Source of the DNA: DASUPK01 sp963843085
Lineage (GTDB): Bacteria > Actinomycetota > Thermoleophilia > Solirubrobacterales > 70-9
Length of the DNA: 64,000 bases
NCBI GenBank assembly: GCA_963843085.1
Contig: CAWJJG010000006.1
Location: 10,772 to 74,771 of the forward strand
Direction: 5' to 3'
The notes under the pieces are model-generated. The model did not search any database, had not been told where the DNA came from, and worked only from the letters and a program-made list of their open reading frames with translations. This document shows positions 49,020-57,859 of this stretch, one piece after another (the stretch's first letter is position 1; each line of letters opens with the position of its first letter). The position numbers were made by a program, and so were the translations under genes.

Positions 49020-51641
49020 ATGGCCTCGACCGGACCAGCGCGAGCATTCCAGGCTGATCCGTACGACTACGGCGAGGTCAGACGCCTGGCCGCGGAGCTC
49101 GAGCTGGCCGAGCCCGTGGCCGTGACCTTGGTGCGGCGCGGCTACCGGACGGTCGATGCCGCCCGCCGCTTCCTCGAGGCGCGCGAGGCCCACGAGCCCA
49201 GCGAGTTCAGCGGCATGGAGGAGACCTGCGACCTGATCCTCTCGGTCGCTCGGGACCGGGGCCGGATCACCATCCACGGCGACTACGACGTCGACGGCGT
49301 CACCTCGACCGCCATCCTCGTCTCGACCCTCCGCTCCCTGGGTGCCGAGTCCGACTGGTTCATCCCGGACCGGCTCTCCGACGGATATGGCCTGACGATG
49401 TCGAGCGTCGAGCAGCTGCGCCGCCGTGGGACCGAGCTCGTCATCACCGTCGACTGCGGGATCGGCTCGGCCGAGGAGGTCGCGGCCGCCCGGGCAGCCG
49501 GGATGCAGGTCGTGGTCACGGACCATCACCTGCCGCCCGAGCAGCTGCCGGACTGCCCGATCATCCATCCGGTCGTCTCCGGCTACCCGTTCGAGGGTCT
49601 CTGCGCCGCCGGCGTCGCCTACAAGCTGGCCACCGCGCTCTGCGACGCCGCGGGCCGAGGCGCGACCGAGACGGTGAGGGGCCGGCGGCACCCGACCGAC
49701 GGCCAGCTCGATCTCGTCGCGCTCGCCACCGTGGCCGACATGGTCCCGCTGGTGGGGGAGAACCGCCGCCTCGTCCGCGAGGGCCTGCGGATCTTCCGCG
49801 AGAGACCGCGTGTCGGCCTGCGAGCGCTGATGGCCGCCGCCTCGGTGGATCCGGAGACCGTCGACGCGGGCTCTCTCGGCTTCCGCCTCGGGCCGCGGAT
49901 CAATGCGGCAGGGCGCCTCTACCGGGCGGACGCGGGGGTCGAGCTGATGCTCACCGACGACCCCGACCGCGCCGCCGCGATCGCCGCCGAGCTCGATCGC
50001 GCCAACGCCGAGCGGCGCTCGACGGAGCGAAAGGTCATCGAGGAGGCCGAGCGCGCCCGCTCGACGCTGCCGGATTCCCTCGCGGACGCACCCGCGCTGG
50101 TGCTGGCCGGCGAGGGCTGGCACCCCGGCGTGGTCGGGATCGCCGCGTCGCGCCTGGTCGAGCGGCACTTCAAGCCCACGATCCTGCTCTCCCTGGACGG
50201 CGAGCGAGCCAAGGGATCGGCCCGCAGCATCCCCGGCTTCGACCTCGTCGCCGCCCTCGACGCCACAGCCGAGCACCTGACCCGGTACGGCGGCCATCGC
50301 GCCGCGGCCGGCCTCGAGCTGGAGGCGGGCCGCCTCGATGAGTTCCGTGAGGCATTCATCGAGCATGCCGGGTCGGCGATCGGCCCGGAGGACCTGGTCC
50401 GCCACCAGCGCCTCGACGCCCTGGTCGGCGTGGGGCGCGAGGGCATCGGAATGGACCTCGCGCGCCAGCTGGAGAGCCTCGGCCCGTTCGGCATGGGAAA
50501 TCCGGGCCCGCGGCTGCTCGTCCCGTCCGGCCGCCTGCGCGAGGTGCGTCCGCTCGGCGAGGAGGGAAAGCACTCTCGCTTCCAGCTCGAGAGCGGGGCG
50601 GGGCGGGCCGCCGGCGTGGCGTTCGGGATGAACGGCGAGATCTCCCGCCGCGAGGACCAGCAACTGGACCTGTCGGTGGAGCTCGAGGTCGACCGCTGGA
50701 ACGGCGCCGAGCAGCCACGTGTGGTGGTGCGGGAGCTCTATCCGCTCAGCGCCGCCCCGGGCGAGTCGGAGAGCCGACCCTGCGGCGATGGCTGCCCCGC
50801 CGCGGACGTCGAATGGTGGGAGCGGCTGGAGCATGAGCTCGATCGCGTCGCGGCCGGGCGTCCCGGTGCGCTCCTCGACGTCCGTGCGGCGGAGGGCCCG
50901 GGACGCGAGTTGATCGACCGCCGCGGCGGCGCGGCAGTCGCCTCGCTCGCCGAACTGATCTCCAGCGGCGAGCCCGTCTTGGCGATCTGCGCCGATGCCG
51001 GCCGCCGCGCCAAGCTTGCGTCCGCCGCCGCGGATCCGCGCCGGTTCGGCGCATCCCTCCCGCGGATCGCATGTTGCCGCTGCGGCTCCGAATCCTCTGA
51101 CGCGGCCCTGCGCACTCCCAAGGGCGCCGGCCTGGTCCTGGTCGATTGGACGGTGGTGGCTCGGCGGCCCGATGCCCCGCGCAAGTTCCGGCATGTGGTG
51201 GTTATCGATCCCGCGCCGAGCGAAGCGCTGGAGGGCCTGGCCCAAGCCAACCCGGACGACCGTGGCTACCTCCATCTCGCCTACGGCCCCGCGGAGCTGC
51301 AGCTGGCGGATCGCCTGCTCGGCCGGGAATGGGACCTCCGCCGCTCGATCGCCGAGATCTGGCGCTCGCTTGTCGAATGCGGGGGAGAGGCTGAGGGCCC
51401 CGCCCTCCGCGCAGCCCTCGCCGGCGACTCCGATTACCCACGCACGCCCGAGACGGCCGCCCGCTGCGTGCGGGTTCTCAGCGAGCTCGGACTGTGCGAA
51501 TGGAAGGGTGATCGCGCCACCCCCGCCGTGCGGGTCTTATCCTCGGAGAGGACCGATCTGGGGCGATCCCGGGCCTACGGGGCCTGTATCGCCAGACACC
51601 AGGAGGCCATCCGATTTCTCCAAGCAAGAGCACAGACGTAA
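49020..51641 (+). CDS. recJ: single-stranded-DNA-specific exonuclease RecJ with C-terminal extension
   Basis: The 873-residue protein has the DHH/DHHA1 core: ITIHGDYDVDGVTSTAILV, VITVDCGIGS, VVVTDHHLPPE, GRINAAGRL-like FRLGPRINAAGRL, and RYGGHRAAAGLELE, followed by an OB fold (FGMGNPGPRLLVPSGRL). It degrades ssDNA 5' to 3' in recombination and mismatch repair. After about residue 580 a 290-residue extension continues with helicase-like or Rossmann-like segments (AEGPGRELIDRRGGAAVAS, IACCRCG, HVVVIDPAPSEALEGL). E. coli RecJ is 577 residues. The start overlaps nothing and rel follows after 41 bases. Confidence 0.93.
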   Translation: MASTGPARAFQADPYDYGEVRRLAAELELAEPVAVTLVRRGYRTVDAARRFLEAREAHEPSEFSGMEETCDLILSVARDRGRITIHGDYDVDGVTSTAILVSTLRSLGAESDWFIPDRLSDGYGLTMSSVEQLRRRGTELVITVDCGIGSAEEVAAARAAGMQVVVTDHHLPPEQLPDCPIIHPVVSGYPFEGLCAAGVAYKLATALCDAAGRGATETVRGRRHPTDGQLDLVALATVADMVPLVGENRRLVREGLRIFRERPRVGLRALMAAASVDPETVDAGSLGFRLGPRINAAGRLYRADAGVELMLTDDPDRAAAIAAELDRANAERRSTERKVIEEAERARSTLPDSLADAPALVLAGEGWHPGVVGIAASRLVERHFKPTILLSLDGERAKGSARSIPGFDLVAALDATAEHLTRYGGHRAAAGLELEAGRLDEFREAFIEHAGSAIGPEDLVRHQRLDALVGVGREGIGMDLARQLESLGPFGMGNPGPRLLVPSGRLREVRPLGEEGKHSRFQLESGAGRAAGVAFGMNGEISRREDQQLDLSVELEVDRWNGAEQPRVVVRELYPLSAAPGESESRPCGDGCPAADVEWWERLEHELDRVAAGRPGALLDVRAAEGPGRELIDRRGGAAVASLAELISSGEPVLAICADAGRRAKLASAAADPRRFGASLPRIACCRCGSESSDAALRTPKGAGLVLVDWTVVARRPDAPRKFRHVVVIDPAPSEALEGLAQANPDDRGYLHLAYGPAELQLADRLLGREWDLRRSIAEIWRSLVECGGEAEGPALRAALAGDSDYPRTPETAARCVRVLSELGLCEWKGDRATPAVRVLSSERTDLGRSRAYGACIARHQEAIRFLQARAQT

Positions 51642-51682
51642 CCGAGACCGGCAAGGGTGGGGCCCTTGACGGCAACGGCGCC

Positions 51683-53971
51683 GTGCGCGACGCCGATCGC
51701 CGCGGCCACACCCGCGTCGGCGAGGTCGACGGGCACGGTCCGGCGCCGCGCGCCGACCCGATCACCCGCGAGCTGACCGCGGACCAGCGCGCCCTGCTCG
51801 GCGACCTCTTCGCGGTGATCGAGGAGCACGCCTCGGATGCCACCGAGACCATCGACCGCCAGGAGATCGAGCGCGCCTTCGCCTTCGCCTGCGAGAGCCA
51901 CGCCGGCCAGGAGCGGAAATCGGGGGAGGACTTCATCACCCATCCCCTCGGCGTGGCCCGGATCTGCGCCGGCCTGCGCCTCGACACCGCGACCCTCTGC
52001 GCGGCTCTCCTCCATGACACCGTCGAGGACACGAGCGCCAGCCTCGATCAGGTCCGCGCGGACTTCGGTGACGAGATTGCCCAGCTGGTCGACGGTGTCA
52101 CGAAGCTCACGGAGATCACCTTCAAGAGCCGCGACGAGAGGCAGGCCGAGAACTACCGGAAGATGATGGTCGCGATGGCCACCGACGTCAGGGTGATCCT
52201 GATCAAGCTGGCCGATCGCCTCCACAACATGCGCACGATCGGCGCGCTGCCGAAGCAGAAGCAGCAGGAGAAGGCGCGCGAGACGCTCGAGATCTTCGCC
52301 CCGCTGGCACACCGACTCGGCATCCACGCGATCAAGTGGGAGCTCGAGGACCTCTCGTTCGCCACGCTCCACCCGCGCAAGTACGACGAGATCAAGGAGC
52401 TCGTCGCGCAGCAGCGCGCCGAGCGCGAGCGCTACGTCGAGGAGGCCGGCGAGTTTCTCGCCAAGGAGCTGTCCAAGGTCGGGATCGACGCCGAGATCTC
52501 AGGCCGCGCCAAGCACTTCTATTCGATCTACACGAAGATGACCCGCAAGGGCCGGGAGTTCAACGAGATCTTCGACCTGACCGCGATGCGCGTCCTGGTC
52601 GGCTCCGTCAAGGACTGCTACGGCGCGATCGGCATCGTGCACTCCCTGTGGAAGCCCCTGCCCGGGCGCTTCAAGGACTTCGTGGCCATGCCCAAGGCGA
52701 ACGCATACCAGGCGCTCCACACCACCGTGATCGGGCCGGAGGGCCGGCCGCTGGAGATTCAGATCCGGACCCCTGGGATGCACGAGCTCGCCGAGTACGG
52801 CATCGCCGCGCACGTGATCTACAAGGAGGGCGGCGCCGACGGGGATCCGAAGCAGAAGATGACCTGGCTGCGCCAGCTGCTCGACAACGAGCAGAACCAG
52901 GGCCCGCAGGCCTTTCTGGAGGCGCTCAAGGTCGACCTCTTCGAGGACGAGGTCTTCGTCTTCACGCCGAAGGGCGAGGTCAAGAACCTGGCCGCCGGCT
53001 CCACGCCGCTCGACTTCGCGTACTCGATCCACACCGACGTCGGTCACCACTGCGTCGGATCCAAGGTGAACGGCAAGATAGTGCCGCTCCACTACCAGCT
53101 CCGCAGCGGCGACATCGTGGAGGTGCTGACCGCCAAGCAGGGCAGGGGCCCGTCGCGCGACTGGCTCAAGCTGGTCCGAACGAGCCGAGCCCGCAACAAG
53201 ATCCGTGCCTGGTTCCAGCGCGAGGGCCGGGACGATGCGGAGCACAAGGGCCGCGACGACCTCGCCCAGGCCTTCAAGAAGCAGGGCCTGCCCTATCCCA
53301 AGCTGGCCGGCTCTCCGCTGATCGTCGACGTGATCCGCGAGATGGGCTTCCGCAAGGCGGACGACTTCTACATCGCGCTCGGGCAGTCGAAGATCTCCAC
53401 CAAGGTCGTCACCAACAAGGTGATGCAGCGCCTGAAGCGCGGCGAGGTGGTCGAGGAGGAGCCGGCCGAGGGCCTGATCAAGGGGACCGACGAGGCCCGC
53501 CGCCGCACCCGCGAGGCGACCAGCTTCGGCATCAAGGTGAAAGGCATCGAGGACGTCGCCGTGCGGCTCGCCAAGTGCTGCCGCCCGGTGCCCGGGGACG
53601 ACATCGTCGGCTACGTCTCGCTCGGCCGAGGCATCACCGTCCACCGCGCGGACTGCAAGAACGTCGCAGCGCTCAAGAAGGCGCCGGAGCGCTTCACGGA
53701 GGTGGCGTGGGACGGCGACAACGAGTCCTCCTACCGCGTGGAGCTCCAGGTCGATGCCTGGGACCGAACGCGCCTCCTCGAAGACCTCTCGCGCACCTTC
53801 GCGGAGGCGGGCCTGAACATCCTGGAGGCGCGATGCACGACCAAGCACCCGATGGTGAAGAACCGCTTCGTGCTCGAGGTCGGTGACACCGAGCAGCTCA
53901 AGCAGTGCATCTCGCGGCTGCGGAACGTCGACTCGGTCTTCGACGCATACCGAGTCACTCCGACCGGCTGA
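51683..53971 (+). CDS. rel: bifunctional (p)ppGpp synthetase/hydrolase Rel
   Basis: The 762-residue protein has an HD hydrolase domain (FITHPLGVARICA, AALLHDTVEDT), a synthetase domain (GRAKHFYSIYTKM, GRFKDFVAMPKANAYQALHTTV), TGS (VFTPKGEVKNLAAGSTPLDFAYSIHTDVGHHCVG), a helical/zinc region (VRLAKCCRPVPGDDIVGYVSLGRGITVHRADC) and ACT at the end. The RFKD motif in the synthetase is the positively charged RxKD type of bifunctional enzymes. It sets stringent-response alarmone levels. It starts at GTG 51683, 41 bases after recJ. Confidence 0.96.
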   Translation: MRDADRRGHTRVGEVDGHGPAPRADPITRELTADQRALLGDLFAVIEEHASDATETIDRQEIERAFAFACESHAGQERKSGEDFITHPLGVARICAGLRLDTATLCAALLHDTVEDTSASLDQVRADFGDEIAQLVDGVTKLTEITFKSRDERQAENYRKMMVAMATDVRVILIKLADRLHNMRTIGALPKQKQQEKARETLEIFAPLAHRLGIHAIKWELEDLSFATLHPRKYDEIKELVAQQRAERERYVEEAGEFLAKELSKVGIDAEISGRAKHFYSIYTKMTRKGREFNEIFDLTAMRVLVGSVKDCYGAIGIVHSLWKPLPGRFKDFVAMPKANAYQALHTTVIGPEGRPLEIQIRTPGMHELAEYGIAAHVIYKEGGADGDPKQKMTWLRQLLDNEQNQGPQAFLEALKVDLFEDEVFVFTPKGEVKNLAAGSTPLDFAYSIHTDVGHHCVGSKVNGKIVPLHYQLRSGDIVEVLTAKQGRGPSRDWLKLVRTSRARNKIRAWFQREGRDDAEHKGRDDLAQAFKKQGLPYPKLAGSPLIVDVIREMGFRKADDFYIALGQSKISTKVVTNKVMQRLKRGEVVEEEPAEGLIKGTDEARRRTREATSFGIKVKGIEDVAVRLAKCCRPVPGDDIVGYVSLGRGITVHRADCKNVAALKKAPERFTEVAWDGDNESSYRVELQVDAWDRTRLLEDLSRTFAEAGLNILEARCTTKHPMVKNRFVLEVGDTEQLKQCISRLRNVDSVFDAYRVTPTG

Positions 53972-54037
53972 GTGTTCCAATACCGTCTGACCGAAAGTCA
54001 ATCCGCCAAGGCCGGCGGGACGTAGGAGGGAGTACAC

Positions 54038-54742
54038 GTGTTCCGACGCAGGGAAGAGTCGAAGCAGCGAGGGAATCGCCGGCGAGGGATGGTGTTCGGG
54101 CTTGCCATCGTGGCGGTGGGAGTCCTGTTCGCGGGGGGATCGGCGCTGGCCGCCTCCGACACCATCGTCGCCGGCCCGGCCGACGCCTACTCGTCGTCGG
54201 TCTACAACACCGAGCAGGGCGCAGTGGTCCCGTTCCGGGACGACGGCGGAAGCCACAACGTGACGGCGCGGCAGTCCGGCCCGGACGGCCAGGCCCTCTT
54301 CCGGACCCCGACCCTCTCCGGCGGCACCGCCGGCGTCGAGGGAACGCAGTACCTGCCGGCCGGCGACTACATCTTCTACTGCACCGTCCACCCGACCACG
54401 ATGTCCGGCACCCTGCACGTGACGTCGAGCGGAGCGCCGCAGGCCCGCCCGTCATCGTCGATCAAGGTGGCGCGGAGGAACCTGAAGCAGACGATCAAGA
54501 AGGGCCTGAAGCTCAACATGACGCCGACCACCCGGGTCGAGGGCGTCACCCTGACGGCGAAGCTGGGCAAGACGACGATCGCCAAGGCGACCACCACGCT
54601 GCTGGAGGGCTTCAACGCGCCCGTCCTGAAGCTGAACAAGGCCGGGAAGGGCAAGTTGAGCCGCAAGAAGAAGGCGAAGGTGACCGTCACCGCTGGCGTC
54701 CCGTTCGGCTCGCCCGTCAGCGCAAAGGCGAAGCTCAGCTAG
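54038..54742 (+). CDS. secreted plastocyanin-like cupredoxin with Lys-rich C-terminal domain
   Basis: The 234-residue protein has a membrane/signal segment (MVFGLAIVAVGVLFAGGSALA) and a cupredoxin domain with Cu ligands in order: SHNVTA (His), then YIFYCTVHPTTMSG (Cys, His, Met). The C-terminal 90 residues are basic and repetitive (KLNKAGKGKLSRKKKAKVTV), a second beta domain seen in other secreted actinobacterial proteins. It may move electrons or bind copper outside the membrane. It is convergent with the HIT gene (8-base overlap). Confidence 0.82.
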   Translation: MFRRREESKQRGNRRRGMVFGLAIVAVGVLFAGGSALAASDTIVAGPADAYSSSVYNTEQGAVVPFRDDGGSHNVTARQSGPDGQALFRTPTLSGGTAGVEGTQYLPAGDYIFYCTVHPTTMSGTLHVTSSGAPQARPSSSIKVARRNLKQTIKKGLKLNMTPTTRVEGVTLTAKLGKTTIAKATTTLLEGFNAPVLKLNKAGKGKLSRKKKAKVTVTAGVPFGSPVSAKAKLS

Positions 54743-55175
54743 GTGCGGCGACGGCCTTCCGGATCCGCTCAGCGACCTTCCCCATCTCGTCCTCCGAGGC
54801 GTACTTCGTGCGCGGCCAGAAGAACCCGCGCAGCCCGTCCTTGGGTTTGCGCGGCACCACGTGGATGTGGAGATGAGGAACGCTCTGGCTGACGACGTTG
54901 TTGAGGGCCACGAAGGAGCCGGGCTTCCGCATGGCCTTCGGCACCGCCACGGAGAGCCGCCGTGCGTTGGCGAACAGTGGCCCCACCAGGTCATCGGGCA
55001 GGTCCGCGAGCGTCTCGTGGTGCTCGCGCGGAACGAGCAGCGCATGACCCGGGAAGAGGGGGCGATTGTCGAGGAAGGCGATCGTGCGCTCGTCCTCGAA
55101 GACCCGGTGCCCGGACTCGTCGCCGGCGATGATCTGACAGAACCGGCAATTAGGGTCCTGGGCGCCCACGTCCAC
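54735..55175 (-). CDS. HIT-family nucleotide hydrolase/transferase
   Basis: From GTG 55175 the 146-residue protein shows CRFCQIIAGDESGHRVFEDE, LFPGHALLVPREHHETLADL, and the histidine triad QSVPHLHIHVVPRKPKDG. It is the HinT-like type that hydrolyses nucleoside phosphoramidates or dinucleoside polyphosphates. A longer start at 55229 overlaps the divergent gene and is less likely. A second HIT protein is at 59235-59723. Confidence 0.9.
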   Translation of the reverse strand: MDVGAQDPNCRFCQIIAGDESGHRVFEDERTIAFLDNRPLFPGHALLVPREHHETLADLPDDLVGPLFANARRLSVAVPKAMRKPGSFVALNNVVSQSVPHLHIHVVPRKPKDGLRGFFWPRTKYASEDEMGKVAERIRKAVAAPS

Positions 55176-55207
55176 GATACTGTCAGAGCGGGCCGGGGAG
55201 GAGAGGA

Positions 55208-55666
55208 ATGTTGAGAGGACCCAGGACACTTCGCAGGATCCCCATCGCCATTCCGCTGGCTCTGCTCGTCGTCGCCATGCAATGGGCGGTCGCCGGGGCC
55301 GGGACGCCGATCAAGACCGGGAAGTACAAGGGCAAGACGACTCAGCAGGCGGTCGCCGACTCGTTCCGAGCGATTCAGTTCACAGTCAAGAAGGGCAAGG
55401 TCACGATCACGACCGAGCCCTCGGTCGCGCGCGATAGCTGCATCTCAACCCCGGTCTTCACGCAGGACAGCAACGCGAGCAAGAAGCTCGGCCGGAACCG
55501 CAGCTTCACCCTCACCCACACGTTCTTCGGGAACAAGATCGACATGATCCACGGCAGGTTCGTGGAGCCGAACGAGATCCAGGGCTACGCCATCTACCAC
55601 TTCGCCCAGCAGGACCTCTGCTCAGCAGGCAAGAGCAAGGTCAACTTCACGGCGAAACACAAGTAG
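55208..55666 (+). CDS. secreted protein of unknown function
   Basis: ATG 55208 follows GGAGGAGAGGA. The 152-residue product has a signal peptide (IPIAIPLALLVVAMQWAVAGAG) and a mature beta-type domain KTGKYKGKTTQQAVADSFRA...FTVKKGKVTITTEPSVARDSC, with three cysteines and a basic end FTAKHK. The GxYxGKTxQxxxxxF...VxxxKVxxI pattern recurs in thermoleophilial secreted proteins; the function is unknown. Confidence 0.7.
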   Translation: MLRGPRTLRRIPIAIPLALLVVAMQWAVAGAGTPIKTGKYKGKTTQQAVADSFRAIQFTVKKGKVTITTEPSVARDSCISTPVFTQDSNASKKLGRNRSFTLTHTFFGNKIDMIHGRFVEPNEIQGYAIYHFAQQDLCSAGKSKVNFTAKHK

Positions 55667-55728
55667 CGGCCACCAAGGCCGCTCCACCTTGGAGCGGAGG
55701 CCGAAGGCCGTAGCGACTCATGTGGGGC

Positions 55729-55761
55729 GGCCGCTTGTGGCCGCGGCTATATGGCGAAGCC
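55729..55761 (+). repeat. REP-like intergenic repeat, copy 2
   Basis: GGCCGCTTGTGGCCGC, six variable bases, ATGGCGAAGCC, as at 44181-44213. A further GCGGCC-ACCAA-GGCCGC hairpin lies just upstream near 55668-55685. The gap 55667-55765 between convergent genes holds only these. Confidence 0.7.
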
Positions 55762-55765
55762 GTCC

Positions 55766-56776
55766 CTACGCAACGACCGTGAGCGCCTCGGGGTCGACCC
55801 CGAAGGTCAGCTCGGTGTGCTCGCCGATGTAGTCGCCGTCGACCTGCACAGGGAAGGGGCGCGGCTGCCCGTCCTTGTCCATGGAGATCGAGCGGACCAT
55901 CGCCTCGGCGACGTCGTCGAACTCGTCGATCTGCCGATGCTTGGTCGCGTGCAGCCGCTTGCTCAGCACCCGGGCGGCGATCGGCAGCATGTCGCGCTGC
56001 TTGGCGCGGTGAAGCAGGGCCATCGAGAGCGTGCCGTCGTCGAGCTCGATGTCCTCGCAGATCCGGATGGGGACGCGTGCGAAGTAGGTGAACGGGTCCG
56101 AGTTCTGAGCGATGGCGGTCACTCCCTCGTGCCGCTCGCCGTCAATCTCGAGCTCGAGCTGGACCGGGTTCCGCAGGTAGTGGCGGTAGAAGCCTTGCAC
56201 CGCGGCCCAGGTGTAGTACCACTGACGGGCCCTTGCCTTGAGCCTCGGGTGGGCGTCGACGCGCTTCACGACGGTGGCGTCCAGCCCGACACCGCAGGCG
56301 AAGACGAAATGGCGTCCGTTGCAGCGGCCGAGATCGATCTTGCGGGGCCGGAAGTCGTCGGCGAGGCCGATCAGATGCTCTGTCGCGTCGACCACGTCGT
56401 TCGGGATGCCGAGGGTGCGACAGACGACGTTGGTCGAGCCGCCCGGCAGAACGGAGACGGGAACGTCGGTGCCGGCCAGCCCATTGGCGACCTCGTTGAG
56501 GGTGCCGTCGCCGCCGAAGGCGACGACGATGTCATATTCGCCGTGGCGAGCCTCCCTGCCGATCTCGATCGCGTGCTCGGCGGCCTCCGTGTCCACGGCC
56601 TCGACCTCGTAGCGAGCCTGGAGGGCGTAGACGACCAGGTTCTTCAGCCGATCCGAGACGGTCGTCGCGTACGGGTTGACGATGATCAGCATCCGCTTCT
56701 TCTCCGCGTCCGGCTCGAGCGGGACGGCGGTTGCCGCCGGAGCGGGATCTCTTTGGGCAGGGGCGATCGTGGGCAC
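55766..56776 (-). CDS. diacylglycerol-kinase-family lipid kinase
   Basis: The 336-residue soluble protein has RMLIIVNPYATTVSDRL, VVAFGGDGTLNEVANGL (GGDGT), VSVLPGGSTNVVCRTLG, and the C-terminal beta-sandwich (VQVDGDYIGEHTELTF) of the DagK/LCB5 fold. It phosphorylates diacylglycerol or a related lipid. It is the last gene of the leftward operon with MBL, phosphohexomutase, HIT and CorA. Unlike the kinase at 20739 it lacks membrane helices. Confidence 0.92.
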   Translation of the reverse strand: MPTIAPAQRDPAPAATAVPLEPDAEKKRMLIIVNPYATTVSDRLKNLVVYALQARYEVEAVDTEAAEHAIEIGREARHGEYDIVVAFGGDGTLNEVANGLAGTDVPVSVLPGGSTNVVCRTLGIPNDVVDATEHLIGLADDFRPRKIDLGRCNGRHFVFACGVGLDATVVKRVDAHPRLKARARQWYYTWAAVQGFYRHYLRNPVQLELEIDGERHEGVTAIAQNSDPFTYFARVPIRICEDIELDDGTLSMALLHRAKQRDMLPIAARVLSKRLHATKHRQIDEFDDVAEAMVRSISMDKDGQPRPFPVQVDGDYIGEHTELTFGVDPEALTVVA

Positions 56777-56785
56777 GTCCTTTTC

Positions 56786-57859
56786 CTAACCCCTGCTTGG
56801 GGCCGGGTTACCGCCCGGGATCAGGTCGCCGAGCTCGTCGGCGGAGGTGTCCGAGGTCGCCTCGTAGCGGATGACCTCGCCGTCGTCGGCCTCGCGAACG
56901 TGGCCCGCGTTGACCAGCAGGTCGACGTGCCCGATCACCTCGGAGAGCGTCAGGAAGGCCTGGGTCACGGCGACGTCGCCCCAGAGGGCCTGGGCTAGCT
57001 CGTGCCCGGTGCGCGGCTGCTCTGAGATCAACCCGTAGAGCCTCTCGGCCCGCCGCTGGTGCATGGCGAAGCGCTCGTCGATCAGCGCGACGTGGTCGGT
57101 GATCGGTTCGCCGTGTCCCGAGAGGACGATCTCGGCCGGCAGCTCCCGCGTCTTCTTCAGGGAGGAGAGGTAGGTGACCAGGGCCTGGGTCCGCTCCGAG
57201 GAGCCGTCCAGCGGGCGGGAGATCAGGGGGTTCGAGGAGATGTGCTTGATCAGGTGGTCGGCCGCCAGCAGAATGTGGCGCTGCTCGTCCCAGAACACCG
57301 TGTCCGACGGGCTGTGCCCGGGCCGGTGCTGGACCTCGAGCCGGCGGACGCCGAGCTCGAGCACCTCGCCGTCGTGCAGCGGCCTGGTCACCTTGGTCTT
57401 CGAGCCCCAGGCGCGGAAGCTTCCGGTCACCTGACGGAGGGCGGTGACCACCTCCTGTGAGATCCCGTGGCGAAGCATCAGGGCCGCCGCCTCCTCGTCG
57501 TCCCGCTCGGCGTCGTCGCCGAAGTTGGCGACGAACGGTGCGAGCAGGTCGAGGGCGGCCACCTCCGCGCCTGAGCGCTTGGCGACGATGTCGACCAGCC
57601 CGAGATGGTCGATGTGCTGGTGGGTGATGATCACGAGCTCGATGTCCTCGATCTTGTGATCGAGCGCCTCGAGCTGGCGCTCGAGCTCGTCGAGGGCCTT
57701 GCCGGAATTGGGACCTGAGTCCACCAGCGTCAGCGGCTCGCCTTCGAGCAGGTAGGTGTTGACGCGGCCGACCTGGAACGGGGTGGGGATCCTCAGCACC
57801 CGGATGCCGGCGTCGGAGATCTTCTGCCAGACCTCGGCGGGCGTCTCGTCGCCGCTCAC
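56786..57859 (-). CDS. metallo-beta-lactamase-fold hydrolase
   Basis: The 357-residue protein has VNTYLLEGEPLTLVDSGP, VIITHQHIDHLGLVDIVAK (HxHxDH), HRPGHSPSDTVFW, LAADHLI and LSGHGEPITDH, a full metal set of the glyoxalase II/lactonase-like MBL family, plus a C-terminal winged-helix-like extension (ELAQALWGDVAVTQAFLTLSEVIGHVDLLVNAGHV). It overlaps the mutase stop by ATGA. The substrate is unknown. Confidence 0.9.
   Translation of the reverse strand: MSGDETPAEVWQKISDAGIRVLRIPTPFQVGRVNTYLLEGEPLTLVDSGPNSGKALDELERQLEALDHKIEDIELVIITHQHIDHLGLVDIVAKRSGAEVAALDLLAPFVANFGDDAERDDEEAAALMLRHGISQEVVTALRQVTGSFRAWGSKTKVTRPLHDGEVLELGVRRLEVQHRPGHSPSDTVFWDEQRHILLAADHLIKHISSNPLISRPLDGSSERTQALVTYLSSLKKTRELPAEIVLSGHGEPITDHVALIDERFAMHQRRAERLYGLISEQPRTGHELAQALWGDVAVTQAFLTLSEVIGHVDLLVNAGHVREADDGEVIRYEATSDTSADELGDLIPGGNPAPSRG

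Noticed and set aside
48909..51275. A 788-codon open frame on the minus strand
   Set aside because: It lies wholly antisense to recJ and shows no family pattern; artefact of third-position GC.
52499..54418. A 639-codon minus frame
   Set aside because: Antisense to rel and the cupredoxin gene, both strongly supported on the plus strand.
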